Assembly: GCA_944548615.1 (NCBI GenBank)
Contig: OX155960.1
Location: 34,130,475 to 34,194,474, forward strand
Direction: 5' to 3'
DNA length: 64,000 nucleotides
From: Micropterix aruncella
Taxonomy: Eukaryota > Arthropoda > Insecta > Lepidoptera > Micropterigidae
Part shown: piece by piece, positions 18,620-29,728 of the stretch
Layout of the letters: each line of letters starts with the position of its first letter
How positions within the stretch are numbered: the first letter of the stretch is position 1
Notes under the pieces: generated by a model
The model's database searches: none
The model's input: only the letters and a program-made list of their open reading frames with translations
Told to the model about the DNA's origin: nothing
Translations under genes and position numbers: made by a program

Positions 18620-19565
18620 AGTTTACAAACATACCTTCTTTCATAAACCTTTCATCTATCATATCTGCGTTCCTCTTTTCTGACTCGTTTACGCGTAATC
18701 TAGAATTAAAAATATTACAGAACGCTTGCTTTTCGCACTTTTGTCAACGGGAATTTATGTGTCGTATATTTCTGTGTGGTATTTCAGTTTTGATTTATTA
18801 TTAACACGCAGATGGCGTCAAAACAATGACCCATTCATATCGGGGCAGTGACGTCAAACATTCTAGTTCGTTGTTTTAAAAACATATTAATATTTCTACG
18901 GAATGCGAATGAATACTGAAAAACAGTCAGGCGGTATTTTAATAAAAGATTCGTGCAGTCCAATCCTCCTGTCCTTGGAACTAATTTTCGCTGTTTATGA
19001 CAAAGATTAAATTAGATCTGATCTTACTACCCCATGTGTAGCAGTTAGTTAGGATTTTGAGAATAATCGACCGGTATTAAACGACCCAAACAAATAAAAC
19101 CAGATTATGGAAGTGTTGATGAGTTAGGTTAGAATTAGGACGAGGAATCCTTTCTCCTTCTTTAATTTGCTATTTTTTAGATCTTCATCATCTTTCGGAC
19201 TCCTTTTTTTTAAATTCTGTGGCCTATATATGTACATGTAGAGTTTAGTCTTGTCTTTACGAATTCTTCCCTTTCCTCGATTGTTCAAAATTCCATGCAT
19301 TGATCCAATGGCGTTGATAAATAGTAGTATATCTGTTTTCCAACCTTTATATGCTCTGTGGCTTACGCGTCCTGATCGATGCTATCAATAAATGTGGTGA
19401 CTTTTTTAGTTTATCGCTATATTGTTAGATGGTTTTCTCGTAATTGTTTTCAGATTGTATTATTTTTAAAATGGTTTCTCTTTAAAAAAAAACAATATAA
19501 AAAACACTGTCGAAATAAACCCGAGCTTATATTTTTTTATTTATTTTACTTTTCTTTGCAGCATT
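18620..19565. other. No recognised gene
   Basis: AT-rich, with poly-T and poly-A runs. The frame at 19379-19618 is low in complexity and has no motif I recognise. Confidence 0.45.
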
Positions 19566-19751
19566 TTAGTGCTCGAAATTTTCTGATGTATCCGATGTAT
19601 ATAACGAAAACAATATGAGGCAAAGAATGTATCCCTGTGGTACACCTGTCTTGACTTGGTGAAGAGAGGAGAAAGACCAGACAAATATTTTATAACAACT
19701 TTTTTGATGACGATCGGATAGATAACTCGGTAGCAATTTGTAGGACAACAC
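19566..19751 (-). pseudogene. LINE reverse-transcriptase fragment
   Basis: The minus frame of 61 codons contains VKTGVPQGYILCLILFSLY near residues 33-51. This matches the GVPQGS-x-L-x-P-x-LF block of non-LTR reverse transcriptases, with S changed to Y. The preceding LPSYLSDR also fits this region. The catalytic ADD box that should follow is missing, so the fragment is truncated. Confidence 0.85.
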
Positions 19752-20184
19752 AGAACATCTAAGGTGCAGAAGTTTTGCCAGCAGATACGAATGTTACAGA
19801 GAATCGACGACGTAGCCTACGAAATATACGAGCCTACGAACGAAATTGTAAGTCGACAGACATTTATTGGTCCTCCGATCCGATAAAATTGCGAAGACTG
19901 ATGCTCCTCCCCCATTAAATGCTAATAAATTATCCGATCGCGGAAAACTTTCGAATGCCCTTGTCGCGCTTGAGTGAATATCAAAATAATGGAACTTTCC
20001 CGAAAGCGATAATCGGAACGAGGGTCGATTTATACGAAAATTATTTACTTTCAAACTATCATTTATTCGCTGTCTGGAACGATTTTGTGTAGATAAGTTT
20101 TAGAAGAAGAGAGTTGAGGGGTTGATTTAATATAACCTTTAGCGAAGGAAGAAATTATTTCATCTGGGAAAATTTTTCTTATAA

Positions 20185-20570
20185 CCGGTCGACAGGTTGC
20201 GATGAAAATCCCCTGAAGATTCTCAAAGAGACGGTAGACAAAGGCGACTGCAGCGTCACCGAAACGTCAAGTGCTTCAAACTTCACGCGGTAAATTCGTT
20301 TTATCCTATTTATAATGTCAAACTACCGCGATAGTCTTCGATTGCATATTCTCAAAGAGGTTGTCGTTCATCTCTCGAGACTTTTAGCTCACATATATAA
20401 ACTTCGCCTAAAAGCAGGTATATTTCCGGATGACTATAAAATTGCGAAGGTAAAGACCATCTTAAAAAAAAGAAATTGATTAATGTAACCAATTATCGGC
20501 CCATATCCCATGCTACCATGCTACCGGCTTTCTCCAAGATTGTGGAGAAAATGTGGAGAGACTACAATGT
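20185..20570 (+). pseudogene. LINE reverse-transcriptase N-terminal part, interrupted
   Basis: Translated pieces read DENPLKILKE (about 20200-20230), then after an insertion VVVHLSRLLAHIY and LKAGIFPDDYKIAKVKTI (to about 20462). After a frameshift comes NYRPIS with a degraded SKIVEK block (about 20490-20555). These are the ordered early RT motifs of a LINE: 'LK', 'G.FP..K.A', 'NYRPIS', 'SKI.EK'. Frameshifts and an insertion at 20231-20347 kill it. Confidence 0.8.
20231..20347 (+). mobile_element. 117-bp retroposon insertion with 12-bp TSD
   Basis: The stretch is bracketed by exact direct repeats ATTCTCAAAGAG (20219-20230 and 20348-20359), and removing it restores the LINE RT frame across the junction. 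A related copy lies at 46590-46700, sharing the CTGCARCGTCRCCGAAA block, a CTTCACGCG block and CCGCGATAGTCT. A 12-bp target duplication fits LINE-driven retroposition. It is either a short SINE or a truncated LINE tail. Confidence 0.75.
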
Positions 20571-21247
20571 AGTTGTTAGTTAGATCCTAATATTGACTCC
20601 AAATCGTAAGAAGACATGAAGTTATTGATTTTTTCATAGTTGCTTTTTTAGTGGATAATATTAAAGAAGGGTGGGCTCGGAATGGGTCGATACTTGATGT
20701 TGCAGATCATTTAGTCTAATTAAGGAGGTGAGCATCCTCCTTCCTTCACCAAATGAACATGCGGCCTCGATACCTCTACGATAGAATTAAACAACACTAA
20801 ATCCTAGATCCTACGCGTTGACGATTTCAGTGTGTTGCCAAAAAAGACCAGCCACACTGGTATACTGTTTAAAAGACAAGCTAACTCGATCGAGAGAACT
20901 GGCCGCTTCTCCGCATACCCACGTGATTCTAGGAAGTTTGAATCTACCTACGACGAAGACGTGGTCATCAGCATTCTCATGTCCAAGTTCACACACACAC
21001 CGTAATATACACGCATGCCATATGCAATTAAGAGTGCACACATTAAAATACACAATTCCATTGCCGAATCAAATTAGTCACCAAAAAAACATTTCTATAA
21101 AACAAGCAATTCAAATAGTCTCCTTAAAAGCGTATTACAATCATTAAATAATAAACGGCCTACTTTGGGTGTATTTCGCAAATATCGTCAAGAGCTAATA
21201 TACTTTAGAGTTGTTTAAGAGGGTGCATTGAAAACTTCAAGGCCTGT
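20571..21247. other. No recognised gene
   Basis: Two overlapping frames on opposite strands (20811-21053 and 20818-21147) lie here without any motif I recognise. Nothing else is supported. Confidence 0.4.
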
Positions 21248-21269
21248 CTAAGAAAGAAAATACATACTA

Positions 21270-21325
21270 TTGTTTCTGAGGGGCAATCTTTTCGAAGGGC
21301 ACAAATTTCTGAGGGGCAATCTTAG
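21270..21325 (+). repeat. Short direct repeat
   Basis: TTTCTGAGGGGCAATCTT occurs twice, starting near 21272 and 21307. This looks like a local duplication. I cannot assign a function. Confidence 0.7.
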
Positions 21326-21339
21326 GTCAATGCATGAAA

Positions 21340-21690
21340 AGATTCGACGATAGACCAGCTTTACGACGGCATGCTCGGGTGATCCCTCGGATCGCGATAA
21401 TGTCATGAAATTCGCGCGCGCGCGCCCGGCTGCTTTGTGCGAGATTGCCTTCATTAAAATTTCCAACAGTTTTATAAAGATTTCAGTGCGCCCGCAATAA
21501 CTCTTTGTTGTGAAATCCGCTGCTGGCGGTGCGCCAAGCGCCCCGGTCTTTTTCCATTTCAAAATCGCATCAAGCGGCTCAAAGTTGTAAGCCGAGTGAA
21601 ACTGCCCAAAAGGACACAATATTAGAGGGAATAATGAAACATTCGTTAATTGTTTGTTTTTCTTTGTTTCAGTTTGGATTGTAATCATTC
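21340..21690. other. GC-richer unique block
   Basis: Relative to its surroundings this block is complex and GC-rich, with a GCGCGCGCGCG run at about 21414. A 146-codon minus frame spans 21248-21688 and has no domain I recognise. It may be a conserved noncoding element or an unspliced exon. I lean towards noncoding because the frame continues into the repeats at its 3' side. Confidence 0.35.
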
Positions 21691-21769
21691 GAAGGCAAAG
21701 TTACGCGTATTATAAGGTGAGTAAATTAATTGAATTATGCAGTTACAGGTTGCCAGACAGCGACGTCAT

Positions 21770-22215
21770 TGCATATATGTGTCCGTAACGCAACTATATT
21801 TTTACGTGATTGCCCAACAAAAAAGGAGTGTAATGTGTTCAGGGTTCAACCATGTGTGTTTTTCGTTTCTTTATTCCACTACTACTTCTAAACGCTCAAA
21901 CGGATTCAGAAGAACCGTTGTCATCCCGAGTGTCATAGGGTACCTTAACTGTCAAAATATCAAGTAAATAACTGTTTACTTGATATTTCTAAATGTCTAA
22001 ATCTCCAAATGCAACTAAATTAACATAAATATATCGTGTTTAGTGTCAACTGAAAGGTCTGATTTAGTACATTCTGAAAATATTATGTATCTATATGGAT
22101 AAATACATAAACCACCAATATTTAATAAAAAAACCGTAATAAAAATAATTATAAATACATTAGTTCACTTTTTTAACGACAGTTGCTTTTTTATTCCTTT
22201 TAATATATTTAGTTC
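21770..22215 (+). repeat. Dispersed repeat family A, copy 3
   Basis: The same ordered landmarks as in copies 1 and 2 are present: TGTTCAGGGTTCAACCATG, CATCCCGAGTGTCATAGGG, TCGTGTTTAGTGTCAACTG and ACATAAACCACCAATATTT. It uniquely carries an inverted duplication at 21956-21987. Confidence 0.8.
21956..21987. other. Perfect 13-bp inverted repeat private to family A copy 3
   Basis: AATATCAAGTAAA (21956-21968) and TTTACTTGATATT (21975-21987) are exact reverse complements with a 6-base loop. Copies 1 and 2 have only the first arm, so the second arm was added in this copy. Confidence 0.85.
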
Positions 22216-22479
22216 TCACTCGAACAAACCCTGCCTAAAAGGTCCTATTTTAAAATTAGCATAAAATATACAAATGAATAACTTTATTGTGCTAAAAAAG
22301 ATACAACATTACTTGTAGTGGACTTACCACTATAGCAATATCTTACAGCAAACCATTCTTTACAGTCAACCATTGAAATTAATAGAAACATTGAAGTGGA
22401 ATTTCAAACCGTCTTTGATCATTCTCTCCCGTAACCCTTCCTTTTTAATTACAATGATGATGATGACTCGGATGATGAT
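22216..22479. other. AT-rich spacer
   Basis: No gene seen. It ends in a short GATGAT-type trinucleotide run (about 22454-22490), which explains small spurious frames here. Confidence 0.5.
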
Positions 22480-23085
22480 GACGATGACTAGCGGAGATTC
22501 GGTCTCCAGCCATGCAAACGCGGAACGGCGGATGCGAAACAACAGCACTCGACAGGCTACTGCGGCCAGGCAGCGGCGAGCTGTCATTGAAATTGCGGCT
22601 GATTAAAATTTAATTGCGGCAGTCGGGTGGCTTTAACTGAGGCCGTTATTCATCTATACACCAGTAAGCCACGACAATGGGTGCGGGAATATGAAAAGCG
22701 ATGTGAAAGGGGCAGAGTTCAAGACGAGACAATTGCGCCAATTGGCGGTCCGTGCGGCCGGGTGCATCCGAGAATGAAAGTGCTCCGCTGCACGCGAGTT
22801 TAGAAACACACCAGATACGATTACGTCGCGTCGCCTTCGCCGCGCAACTGCAAGATTTCTCCTTTCGCGGAACATCGGCGGAGCAGCAGGGTGCGTCACG
22901 CTGTCGGCAATCAATAGTGAAGGGATCCCTACAGCTGCTGTTTCGAGCAAACGCTGTCAACGTCAGCGTGGACGGCGCAAAACGCAACTTAGCGCGGTGG
23001 TGGACTGTAAATCTTTTGGTGCTTGTTGCGTCAAGCGGTCTTGCTAAGTTGAAACATCGCTTTCCATACTCGCCTGTAAAATAAC
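22480..23085. other. Largest GC-rich unique block, candidate regulatory DNA or exon
   Basis: About 600 bp are clearly richer in G+C and CpG than the rest. Frames of 110 (plus) and 113 and 98 codons (minus) overlap completely, as GC-rich noncoding DNA often produces. No domain is recognised in any frame. It could be a conserved noncoding element, a promoter-proximal region, or the 5' exon of an unidentified transcript. Confidence 0.35.
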
Positions 23086-23264
23086 CGAACGTCCATTACG
23101 CTGCGAAAACGGATTTTGTAGGGTTACCTCAATTTAAAAGACCCAAAAATCTGGTAGACGCTTTATTTTGCGGTCGTATCAGTGCAAAATATGCTAAGAT
23201 CAGCATAGCGTCGTAGAATAGACCTGCACCAATTAAAACGGAATCTTTTTGCCTTAACTGGGGC

Positions 23265-23870
23265 GATGTCGACTACAACGGGCGAATCCCAGGCTGGTTA
23301 ACAATATGTGATCGTTCTTTCAGCTTCAAATGAGCGTGGAAACTTAGACATAGACAATCCACTATCTAGCTTCGCGAATTGGCCCGCGATAGTCTAACAC
23401 TAAACTAAGTGGCGCCGGGTAGTTGACCCAGCAGGCTTTCAAGCGCCCTCGATTCCAGTTATGGCCGGATTTTTCCGGCCTCCTGACTGGTTACATGTTC
23501 GAGGCCACTTGCGCGGTCTTCTACCTAATCCAAGCCGTAAGCCCTTAGCGGTAAGACCTTTGCCCGTCTCTGAAGCAGGATCGGGTGGGCAATTGGTCGT
23601 TTCAAGAGCGGCTGTCAATTAGGTCAACAACCACCCCCGCTTCATAGAAACAAAAACTTCATATCAGCCGGAGTGCGCAATCAATTGGCTGAGATGCACG
23701 TTGCGCAAACCATCCAGGCGTCCGAAGACCGATTCTAATTGAAAACCGATCCGCCTGCAGACTTAAGGCTACCGTATGGTATGGGTGCTGACCCGTGAGT
23801 TGGGTCGACCCATAAACAAAGCGGGTCATAATGGCTCAACTGTACGAGATCCATTAGCACCCGCTTTTTC
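23265..23870 (+). mobile_element. GC-rich retroposon family R, copy A
   Basis: The 5' end GATGTCGACTACAACGGGCG and internal landmarks TTGGTCGTTTCAAGAGCGG, CAACCACCCCCGCT, CAATTGGCTGA and GACCCGTGAGT match the cluster at 28241-29947 in the same order. It ends near a CCATTAGCACCCGCTTTTT block. It is the most diverged copy. The family is not recognised from any class I know. Confidence 0.75.
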
Positions 23871-26321
23871 TCTCCAATGAAATTATGCAGTATCCAACTA
23901 AAAACAAGCTTTCTGATGCTCAACTTATTATGCAGATTTATTTGTATCAGTCATTCAAGTGGTTATATTATGTCTAAATCTGGTCGTCAGATGCCGGTCT
24001 TCCTGTAATAGCTGGCTTACGCAGCGACGCTTTCTTGTATTACAGTTGCTTTTACTCAACCTGCGGATGGCAAGTGAGAAGCACATCCGTGTCGAAGTTC
24101 TGAAAAGCCAGCGATATATTATGCGCTCGTGAGCTCGCCTTAACACAGGAGTGCCTAGCAATGCGGCTCGGTTGCACTTTACCTAGCACATTAGAAAAAT
24201 ATACACTTAACTATACAACTTTTGCGGTCATTTGACATTTTTTGGTTGGTGGGGATGAGTCCTTGCCGCGTGGACTTGGACGATGAGTTCTCCCGGCAAA
24301 GTTAAATTTTCGGCAAAGCTACATTGGCCATCTACAAATGCATCGGGAGGACTGTCGTTTATTTCCGCGCGGTATAGATCCGTTTCCTCTCAACCAATAA
24401 ATATTTACGGATGCATTGTATTTTTTTGTTTAATTTAGTTTGTAAAATATTTTTCAAATAATTTCGAACGGCGTAAGCTATAATCGGCATAAGAACATGT
24501 TTTTTATGTAACTAATTAATAAGTTCATGCTGTTACTTACCTAAATACATAAAATTAAAAAAATATTAAAAAAAATAAAAAATATGCGCTATTTAACCTG
24601 AGCTCAGACAGATGTATAACATATAACGTACGTAATTCCTAAATTGTACATTATTTTTCTTTTCTTTTGTGCTCTCGCACTTGAATGTTTTATTAACCAA
24701 TAAATAAATAAATAAATTATTGTTTGTCTAGATACTTCAATTCTCTATAGTAAAGAAAAACAAGCTCATCGAGATATTGATCCTGGAATAATTTTCTTCG
24801 GAAGTTGTGATAAAGTTCCATTTTATCTATACACGCCGACTTCTGTCATTATTGTCTAACTAACCATGTTGTCGTATCCCTAATGTCCTGACTACCCGCA
24901 TACCCAAACAAATTAAAAACGCGACTCTCCAAACAAACTACATAAACACTCACGTCTCCCCTTTCGATTCCCAATTTGGCTCCGGTTGTTCCTCGTCATG
25001 AAGGGGCGTTTCGGCTTCTCGTTTCGTGTTTGGCTCGCTTTTATAGAAGAAATCCATCGCAAGACTTCTGTATTTCAATTGCTTATTGTTTTTGGGGCTA
25101 ACGGTCGCGCGTGGCTCACATTTTTGGCTCGTTTGTTAATGTAGCTTTGTTTGCAGAGTCGCATTTGTGGGAGCGCTACGCCCGCAACGCAGTATTTATT
25201 ATTTCACAATATGGAGTATGTGGACATAGTGAACGGGTAATTATTGCTCTAAATTGTGGCTTTTTCATCCGACGATGCAAACCGGCATTCAGTAAAACAT
25301 ACATGTTTAGTTGGATGTTTAATACAACCGCAGAACTGGAAGGGAGGTTTTGCCATTGACAGCAAGAGTGTTGCTATATACATATATTCAATACTTACTT
25401 GTCTTTTAACATTTAACGTATGTACGCATTGTACGAGTATTTAAATGAAACAAAACTTAAAATTTGAAACATGGACTGATCAAACAAGTGAGAGAGAGGC
25501 AGATAATTCGAGGAAAAGGGATAGAGAGAGATGGAAGAGGCAGAGTGAGAGAGAGGAAGACGGCAGAGAGAGAGGGTAGAGGGGGAAGGGAGAGAGAGAC
25601 AGAAAGTGTGAGAGTGAAAGAAGAATTCCAATTGATCCGAAATGATTAAATTAATTTAACAAAATCTACGAATAGATCGATGTGAATTACCTACTCTAAA
25701 AGTAGAGATAATAATTAAAACTTATATATTAAACTTATAATAATTAAAACTTAAGTAGAAAGCTAATAAACACAGTAAGTATAATATAGAACACGAGAAT
25801 TTTCTGAAAACAAGAAGAAAATCACCCTAGCTCCGGAACCGTTTCAGAAGCCATCGTTGCAGCCAATTTCGGTAGCGGACTCACGACACCAAAAGAAAAA
25901 GACAAAAGGTCGACTGATCGACCGCTTTCGACTTCTTGACAACCTCTGGTAAGAGCGAAGCATTCGCCCGCATGACTTTTCAATAATGAGAACTAAATGC
26001 AGAGTGACATCTCGGGCGGAGAAACGCAAGATGTCGCGCTATGAAAACCGTTGGATGCATGCCAACAAATGTATTTTCACGGACGCCATTTCGCCAAAAT
26101 AAAATCCTCTACGACGACATCATGCTTTTGACATTCAGTCGAAGTTTATTTTGGTCAGTCAAGGATTCTTGCAGTTTTCGAAGAATGGGTTGTCGTGGGT
26201 GGATATTCGTCGTTTGCGCTTGTTTTTCAGCTCTTAGAACTAGAGAACATCGGGAGAGCTAATCAGGTGCGGGCGAAAAGGACCGGTTCCTGAAAATTTG
26301 TGTTTTATACTTTTCGACCTG
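23871..26321. other. No recognised gene; LINE tail and purine tract inside
   Basis: There are no coding motifs. A likely LINE 3' tail is at about 24425-24715, ending in (AAAT)n: AATAAATAAATAAATAAA. A polypurine (GA-rich) tract spans 25485-25625. Short frames at 25111-25359 and 26041-26262 show nothing I recognise. Confidence 0.5.
25485..25625 (+). repeat. GA-rich polypurine tract
   Basis: About 140 bases of almost pure purine with repeated GAGAGAGAG runs. The Arg/Glu-rich plus frame and Ser/Leu-rich minus frame over it are artefacts of composition. Such tracts can bind GAGA-type factors or form triplexes; no function is shown here. Confidence 0.8.
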
Positions 26322-26441
26322 TATTATCCGTAGCCGCGTTGAAACATTGGTTCCCGTCAGATCACCGAAGCTAAGCAGCGTCGAGCATGGTCAGTACTTG
26401 GGTGGGTGACCGCCTGAGTATACGGTCACGTAGTGTTAGCC
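26322..26441 (+). rRNA. 5S rRNA-like sequence (probable pseudogene or 5S-derived retroposon)
   Basis: The stretch aligns over its full ~120 bp with the 5S rRNA of insects as I know it. The internal control region is best kept: AGATCACCGAAGCTAAGCAG, then GTCAGTACTTGG and GGGTGACCGCCTG. The 5' and 3' ends that should pair to form helix I are degraded, and no T-run terminator follows. It is single here, not a tandem array. It is most likely a dispersed pseudogene or the head of a 5S-derived SINE rather than a working gene. Confidence 0.75.
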
Positions 26442-27059
26442 GACCGGCTGTAAGATAATTGTCGTTAGACATAAAGGCCATAAAGAGTATAAAAAATAGG
26501 CCTTTTTGTTTTGTAAAACGCAAGCCTTTTCGGCCGTCTGCGATAGGTAAAACGCATTTCATACAGCTCAGGACAATGAAGTAAAACGCTTTCCGATAGT
26601 GGCATTGATTGAAACCGAGTGTGATTTACGCATGCGTTTATCGCTGAAATAAAACCAATTTCTATGACGCATGTTTTTGAAGTTATTATTTGAAACGCAG
26701 CCTAAGTTGATCACAATATTTAAACTTTAAAGGTTTGGTACCTTCAATTTTTTGGATGAATACACATTTTTAATGTGTACCTATCTAATTTCATTTATTC
26801 ATTTTTTCAAAAATATTATCCGATGATGTTAAATCAATGTTTTTATTTTTTAAGAGTTTTTAATTACTCAAAAATTATGACAGTCACAGGATTTTTAAGG
26901 TATGTTCTAAAATATGCTATAATTAATGGCCATTGCTTTAAAACTGACCGAAATAATCATAATCGATAGTAACATACATCCGGAAACAGACGACGATATC
27001 TCACAATAGGATTCCGTTGTATTGATATGAAACCCTAATCAAATTTATGTACTATATCT
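26442..27059. other. No recognised gene
   Basis: AT-rich spacer between the 5S-like sequence and the LINE remnant. Small frames only. Confidence 0.45.
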
Positions 27060-27690
27060 AAAATTCAACGTGCCTTATTGTACCTTGCTTCTTCGAAATC
27101 GTTGGTTATTAGAATTGGAGACCGAACAGAAATAAGGACCAAACCCTGGTTCCACTACCTACCTTTCACCCGTAAGGAAATCTCCACCCTCTGCAGGATG
27201 CGCATCGGTCATTGTTGCACTCCCGCTCACCTCAACCGAATACATATCCTCCCATCTCCTCAGTGCGACTGCGGTCATGCGTTTTGCACCCTGGACCATC
27301 TCTTCTTTAATTGTCCCATTGTTAATAACTATCCTAACTTCATTTCGGACCTCTTAAATCTCAAAATTCAGCTCCCTATTAGTATAGACTTTTTATTATC
27401 TCTCAACTCCCCCAACGTCTACAAAATCATCTGTAAATGTATTAAACTCAACAGTATGTCCCTTTAATAATACTTATTGAATGTTCCTCCATAGAGTTTT
27501 TGTGTTAAACGTATATATGTATTTCACTATATCTTAAATTATTATTCGATTTTGTGTTTCCGACGGAGTGATGTTTTACTTGTTTTAGTGATATCCACTA
27601 ACATAAATAAGTTTCCTCCTATTTCAACGCCACACTTGGCAGAAATCAACCTCTTTTAGTGGAGCCATCAAATTTAAAAAAAGAAGAAGA
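27060..27690 (+). pseudogene. LINE 3' end: zinc-finger-like C-terminus and tail
   Basis: A frame of about 130 codons (27078-27467) contains RMRIGHCCTPAHLNR, then CDCGHAFCTLDHLFFNCP. The 'RIGH...' block followed by C-x-C-x(n)-H-x(n)-C is the usual C-terminal end of jockey- or I-like LINE ORF2 proteins. A 3' untranslated stretch follows and ends in an A-rich (AAG)n tail at about 27676-27690. The 5' part is missing, as in typical 5'-truncated LINE copies. Confidence 0.85.
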
Positions 27691-27938
27691 AGTAGAATTG
27701 GAGAGTTTATTTATATCTTTCACCGTTGTTTTGAGAAAATTCAGAACATTCGTTTGCATTTTGTATTTTTTAAAATTATTTATTTAATTGTTGTGCAAAA
27801 CTGTAGTTACAGTATCACGGAAGTAAAGAAATAGAACTTGAAGAACAACAGCTTAAGGTCGACACAGTTTAAGTAACTGAATTGCAAATGAATGATCGAT
27901 GATCAACAACCTAAATTAAATGGAAAGTTCTATTTCTA

Positions 27939-28159
27939 CAGAGTTAGTTTTAAATTAGTGACATCCTTGTAGTGGGTGAATCAATACGACGAACTAAGCA
28001 ACTGTTTGACTTACCGCTAGATGGCGCAGCGCGTTCAACGCATCTCAAACTTTTCTTTAATAGATAAAATTTGCAAATTTGACAAAAAAAACGAAGCTGC
28101 TTACTTTGTCCCACTGATTCATCCCCAAGAAAGATGTCACTAATTAAAAACTCATCCTG
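27939..28159. mobile_element. TA-flanked miniature element (Tc1/mariner-like)
   Basis: The left end holds TTTTAAATTAGTGACATC. The right end, reverse complemented, reads CAGGATGAGTTTTTAATTAG and continues GTGACATC. The inverted repeats run about 60 bp imperfectly, including a GATGAATCA/GGTGAATCA block. TA flanks both ends (27937-27938 and 28160-28161). There is no transposase. Confidence 0.8.
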
Positions 28160-28240
28160 TATAGTATTATTATATTATAGAGAATTAGAGATATAAGTAA
28201 TAAAAACACTGCAAAGCATATGTATCATATTATAATTGCC

Positions 28241-28570
28241 GATTGGTCGTTTCAAGAGCAGTTGCCGTAAGGTTAACAACCACCCTGGCTCTATAGGAAA
28301 CAGTACCTACTGCTTACAGACTCCCCCCGTTATCAGTCGGAATGCACAATCGATTGGCTGATGTCGGACGGTGCGCAAACCGTCCAGGAGCCCCCGAAAG
28401 TTGATTCTTAGGGGAAACTGGCCCGCAGGCCGGAGTCCTACCTGGGCTCGCACTTCTGCGTAGAGGCTGCCGGATGGATGTTGACCCGTGAGTTTGGCCG
28501 ACCCTTATACAACATGGTTCATAGTGGCCGAACTGCAATAGGGCCCATTAGCTCCCCCACGGTTTCTACA
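28241..28570 (+). mobile_element. Family R, copy B (5' truncated)
   Basis: It begins inside the element at GATTGGTCGTTTCAAGAGCA and runs to the 3' end CCCACGGTTTCTACA. It joins the 5' end of copy C only a few bases later, giving a head-to-tail pair. Loss of the 5' part is typical of target-primed retroposition. Confidence 0.8.
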
Positions 28571-29028
28571 ACTAGAGTTGTCAACTACAACGGGCGAACC
28601 CGTCACCTCAGGAAGTTTTAACGATTAATCGTTCTATCTTCCTGAAGTGAGCGCAGAAGACTTGGACAAAACAGTCCACCTTCAAGCTCCGCCACATGCC
28701 CGTAAGAGGCCAACGTCTTAACCGCGAGATAGCCATGAGTGTTACCCAGCGGGCTTACACTCACGCCCTTACTTCCAATTGCGACCAGAATACTCCAGTC
28801 TCTCGATTGGTTACGAGTTTGAGGTCGCTTACGCGGTCCTCTCCCTTACGAAGCGGTGAAACGGTGTATAACGAATCTATCGCGGACCACGACATCCTTT
28901 GTCCGGCTGTTCACCCAGGATCCGGTAGCCGATGGTCGTTTCAAGAGCAGTCACCGAAGGTCCGCAACCACCCCCGCTCTATAGGAAACAGTACTGTTTT
29001 CAGACTCCCCCGACTGTTAGTCAGAGTG

Positions 29029-29701
29029 GTTTTAGGGAGCTAACGGGCCCATGATGAGGTGGCCACGATGACCCATGTGTTCAGGGTCGGTCACACTCAC
29101 GGGTCAACACCCATCCGATGGCCTCCACGCATGGGGTGCGAACCTGGGTAGGACACTGGGTCAACCAGTCTCCCCTGGGAATCAAACCTCTGGCGCTCCT
29201 GGACGGTCTGCGCACCGAGCGGCGCAAGCCAATCAATTGTGCTCTCCGACTAACAGTCGGTGGAGTCTGGGAACTGTATTGTTTCCTATAGAGCGGGGGT
29301 GGTTGCCTACCTTACGGCGACTGCTCTTGAAATGACCATTGGCCATCCGATCCCGGTTCAGAGTCGGGCAAAGGACGCCTTGGTCCGCGACAGATTCGGT
29401 GTACACCGTTTCACCGCTTCGTAAGGGAGAGGACCGCGCAAGCGACCTCGAACTCGGAACCAATCGGGAGACCGGAGAAATCTGGTCACAATTGGAAGCA
29501 AGGGCGCGAGTGTCGGCCCGCCAGGTAACATTACTGGCTATCTCGCGGTAAAGGCGTTGGTCTCTTGCTGGTTGTGGCGTAGCTAGACGTCGGATTTGTA
29601 ATGTCCAAAGTCTTCTACGCTCACTGCACGGTCGATAGAACGATGAATCGTTAATACGTCCTGCGGTGACGGGTTCGCCCGTTGTGGTTGACATCTCAAT
29701 A
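29029..29701 (-). mobile_element. Family R, copy D, nested insertion with 14-bp TSD
   Basis: This 673-bp copy lies inverted inside copy C/E. TGTTAGTCAGAGTG occurs exactly at 29015-29028 and again at 29702-29715, which is a 14-bp target duplication. On the minus strand the copy starts near GAGATGTCAACCACAACGGG and ends GTTAGCTCCCTAAAAC with a minimal A run. The insertion shows that the family was mobile and gives its exact ends. A 153-codon minus frame (29233-29694) overlaps it. Confidence 0.88.
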
Positions 29702-29728
29702 TGTTAGTCAGAGTGCACAATCAACCTG

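Noticed and set aside
25464..25649. Arg/Glu-rich 61-codon frame
   Set aside because: It is the translation of the GA-rich tract.
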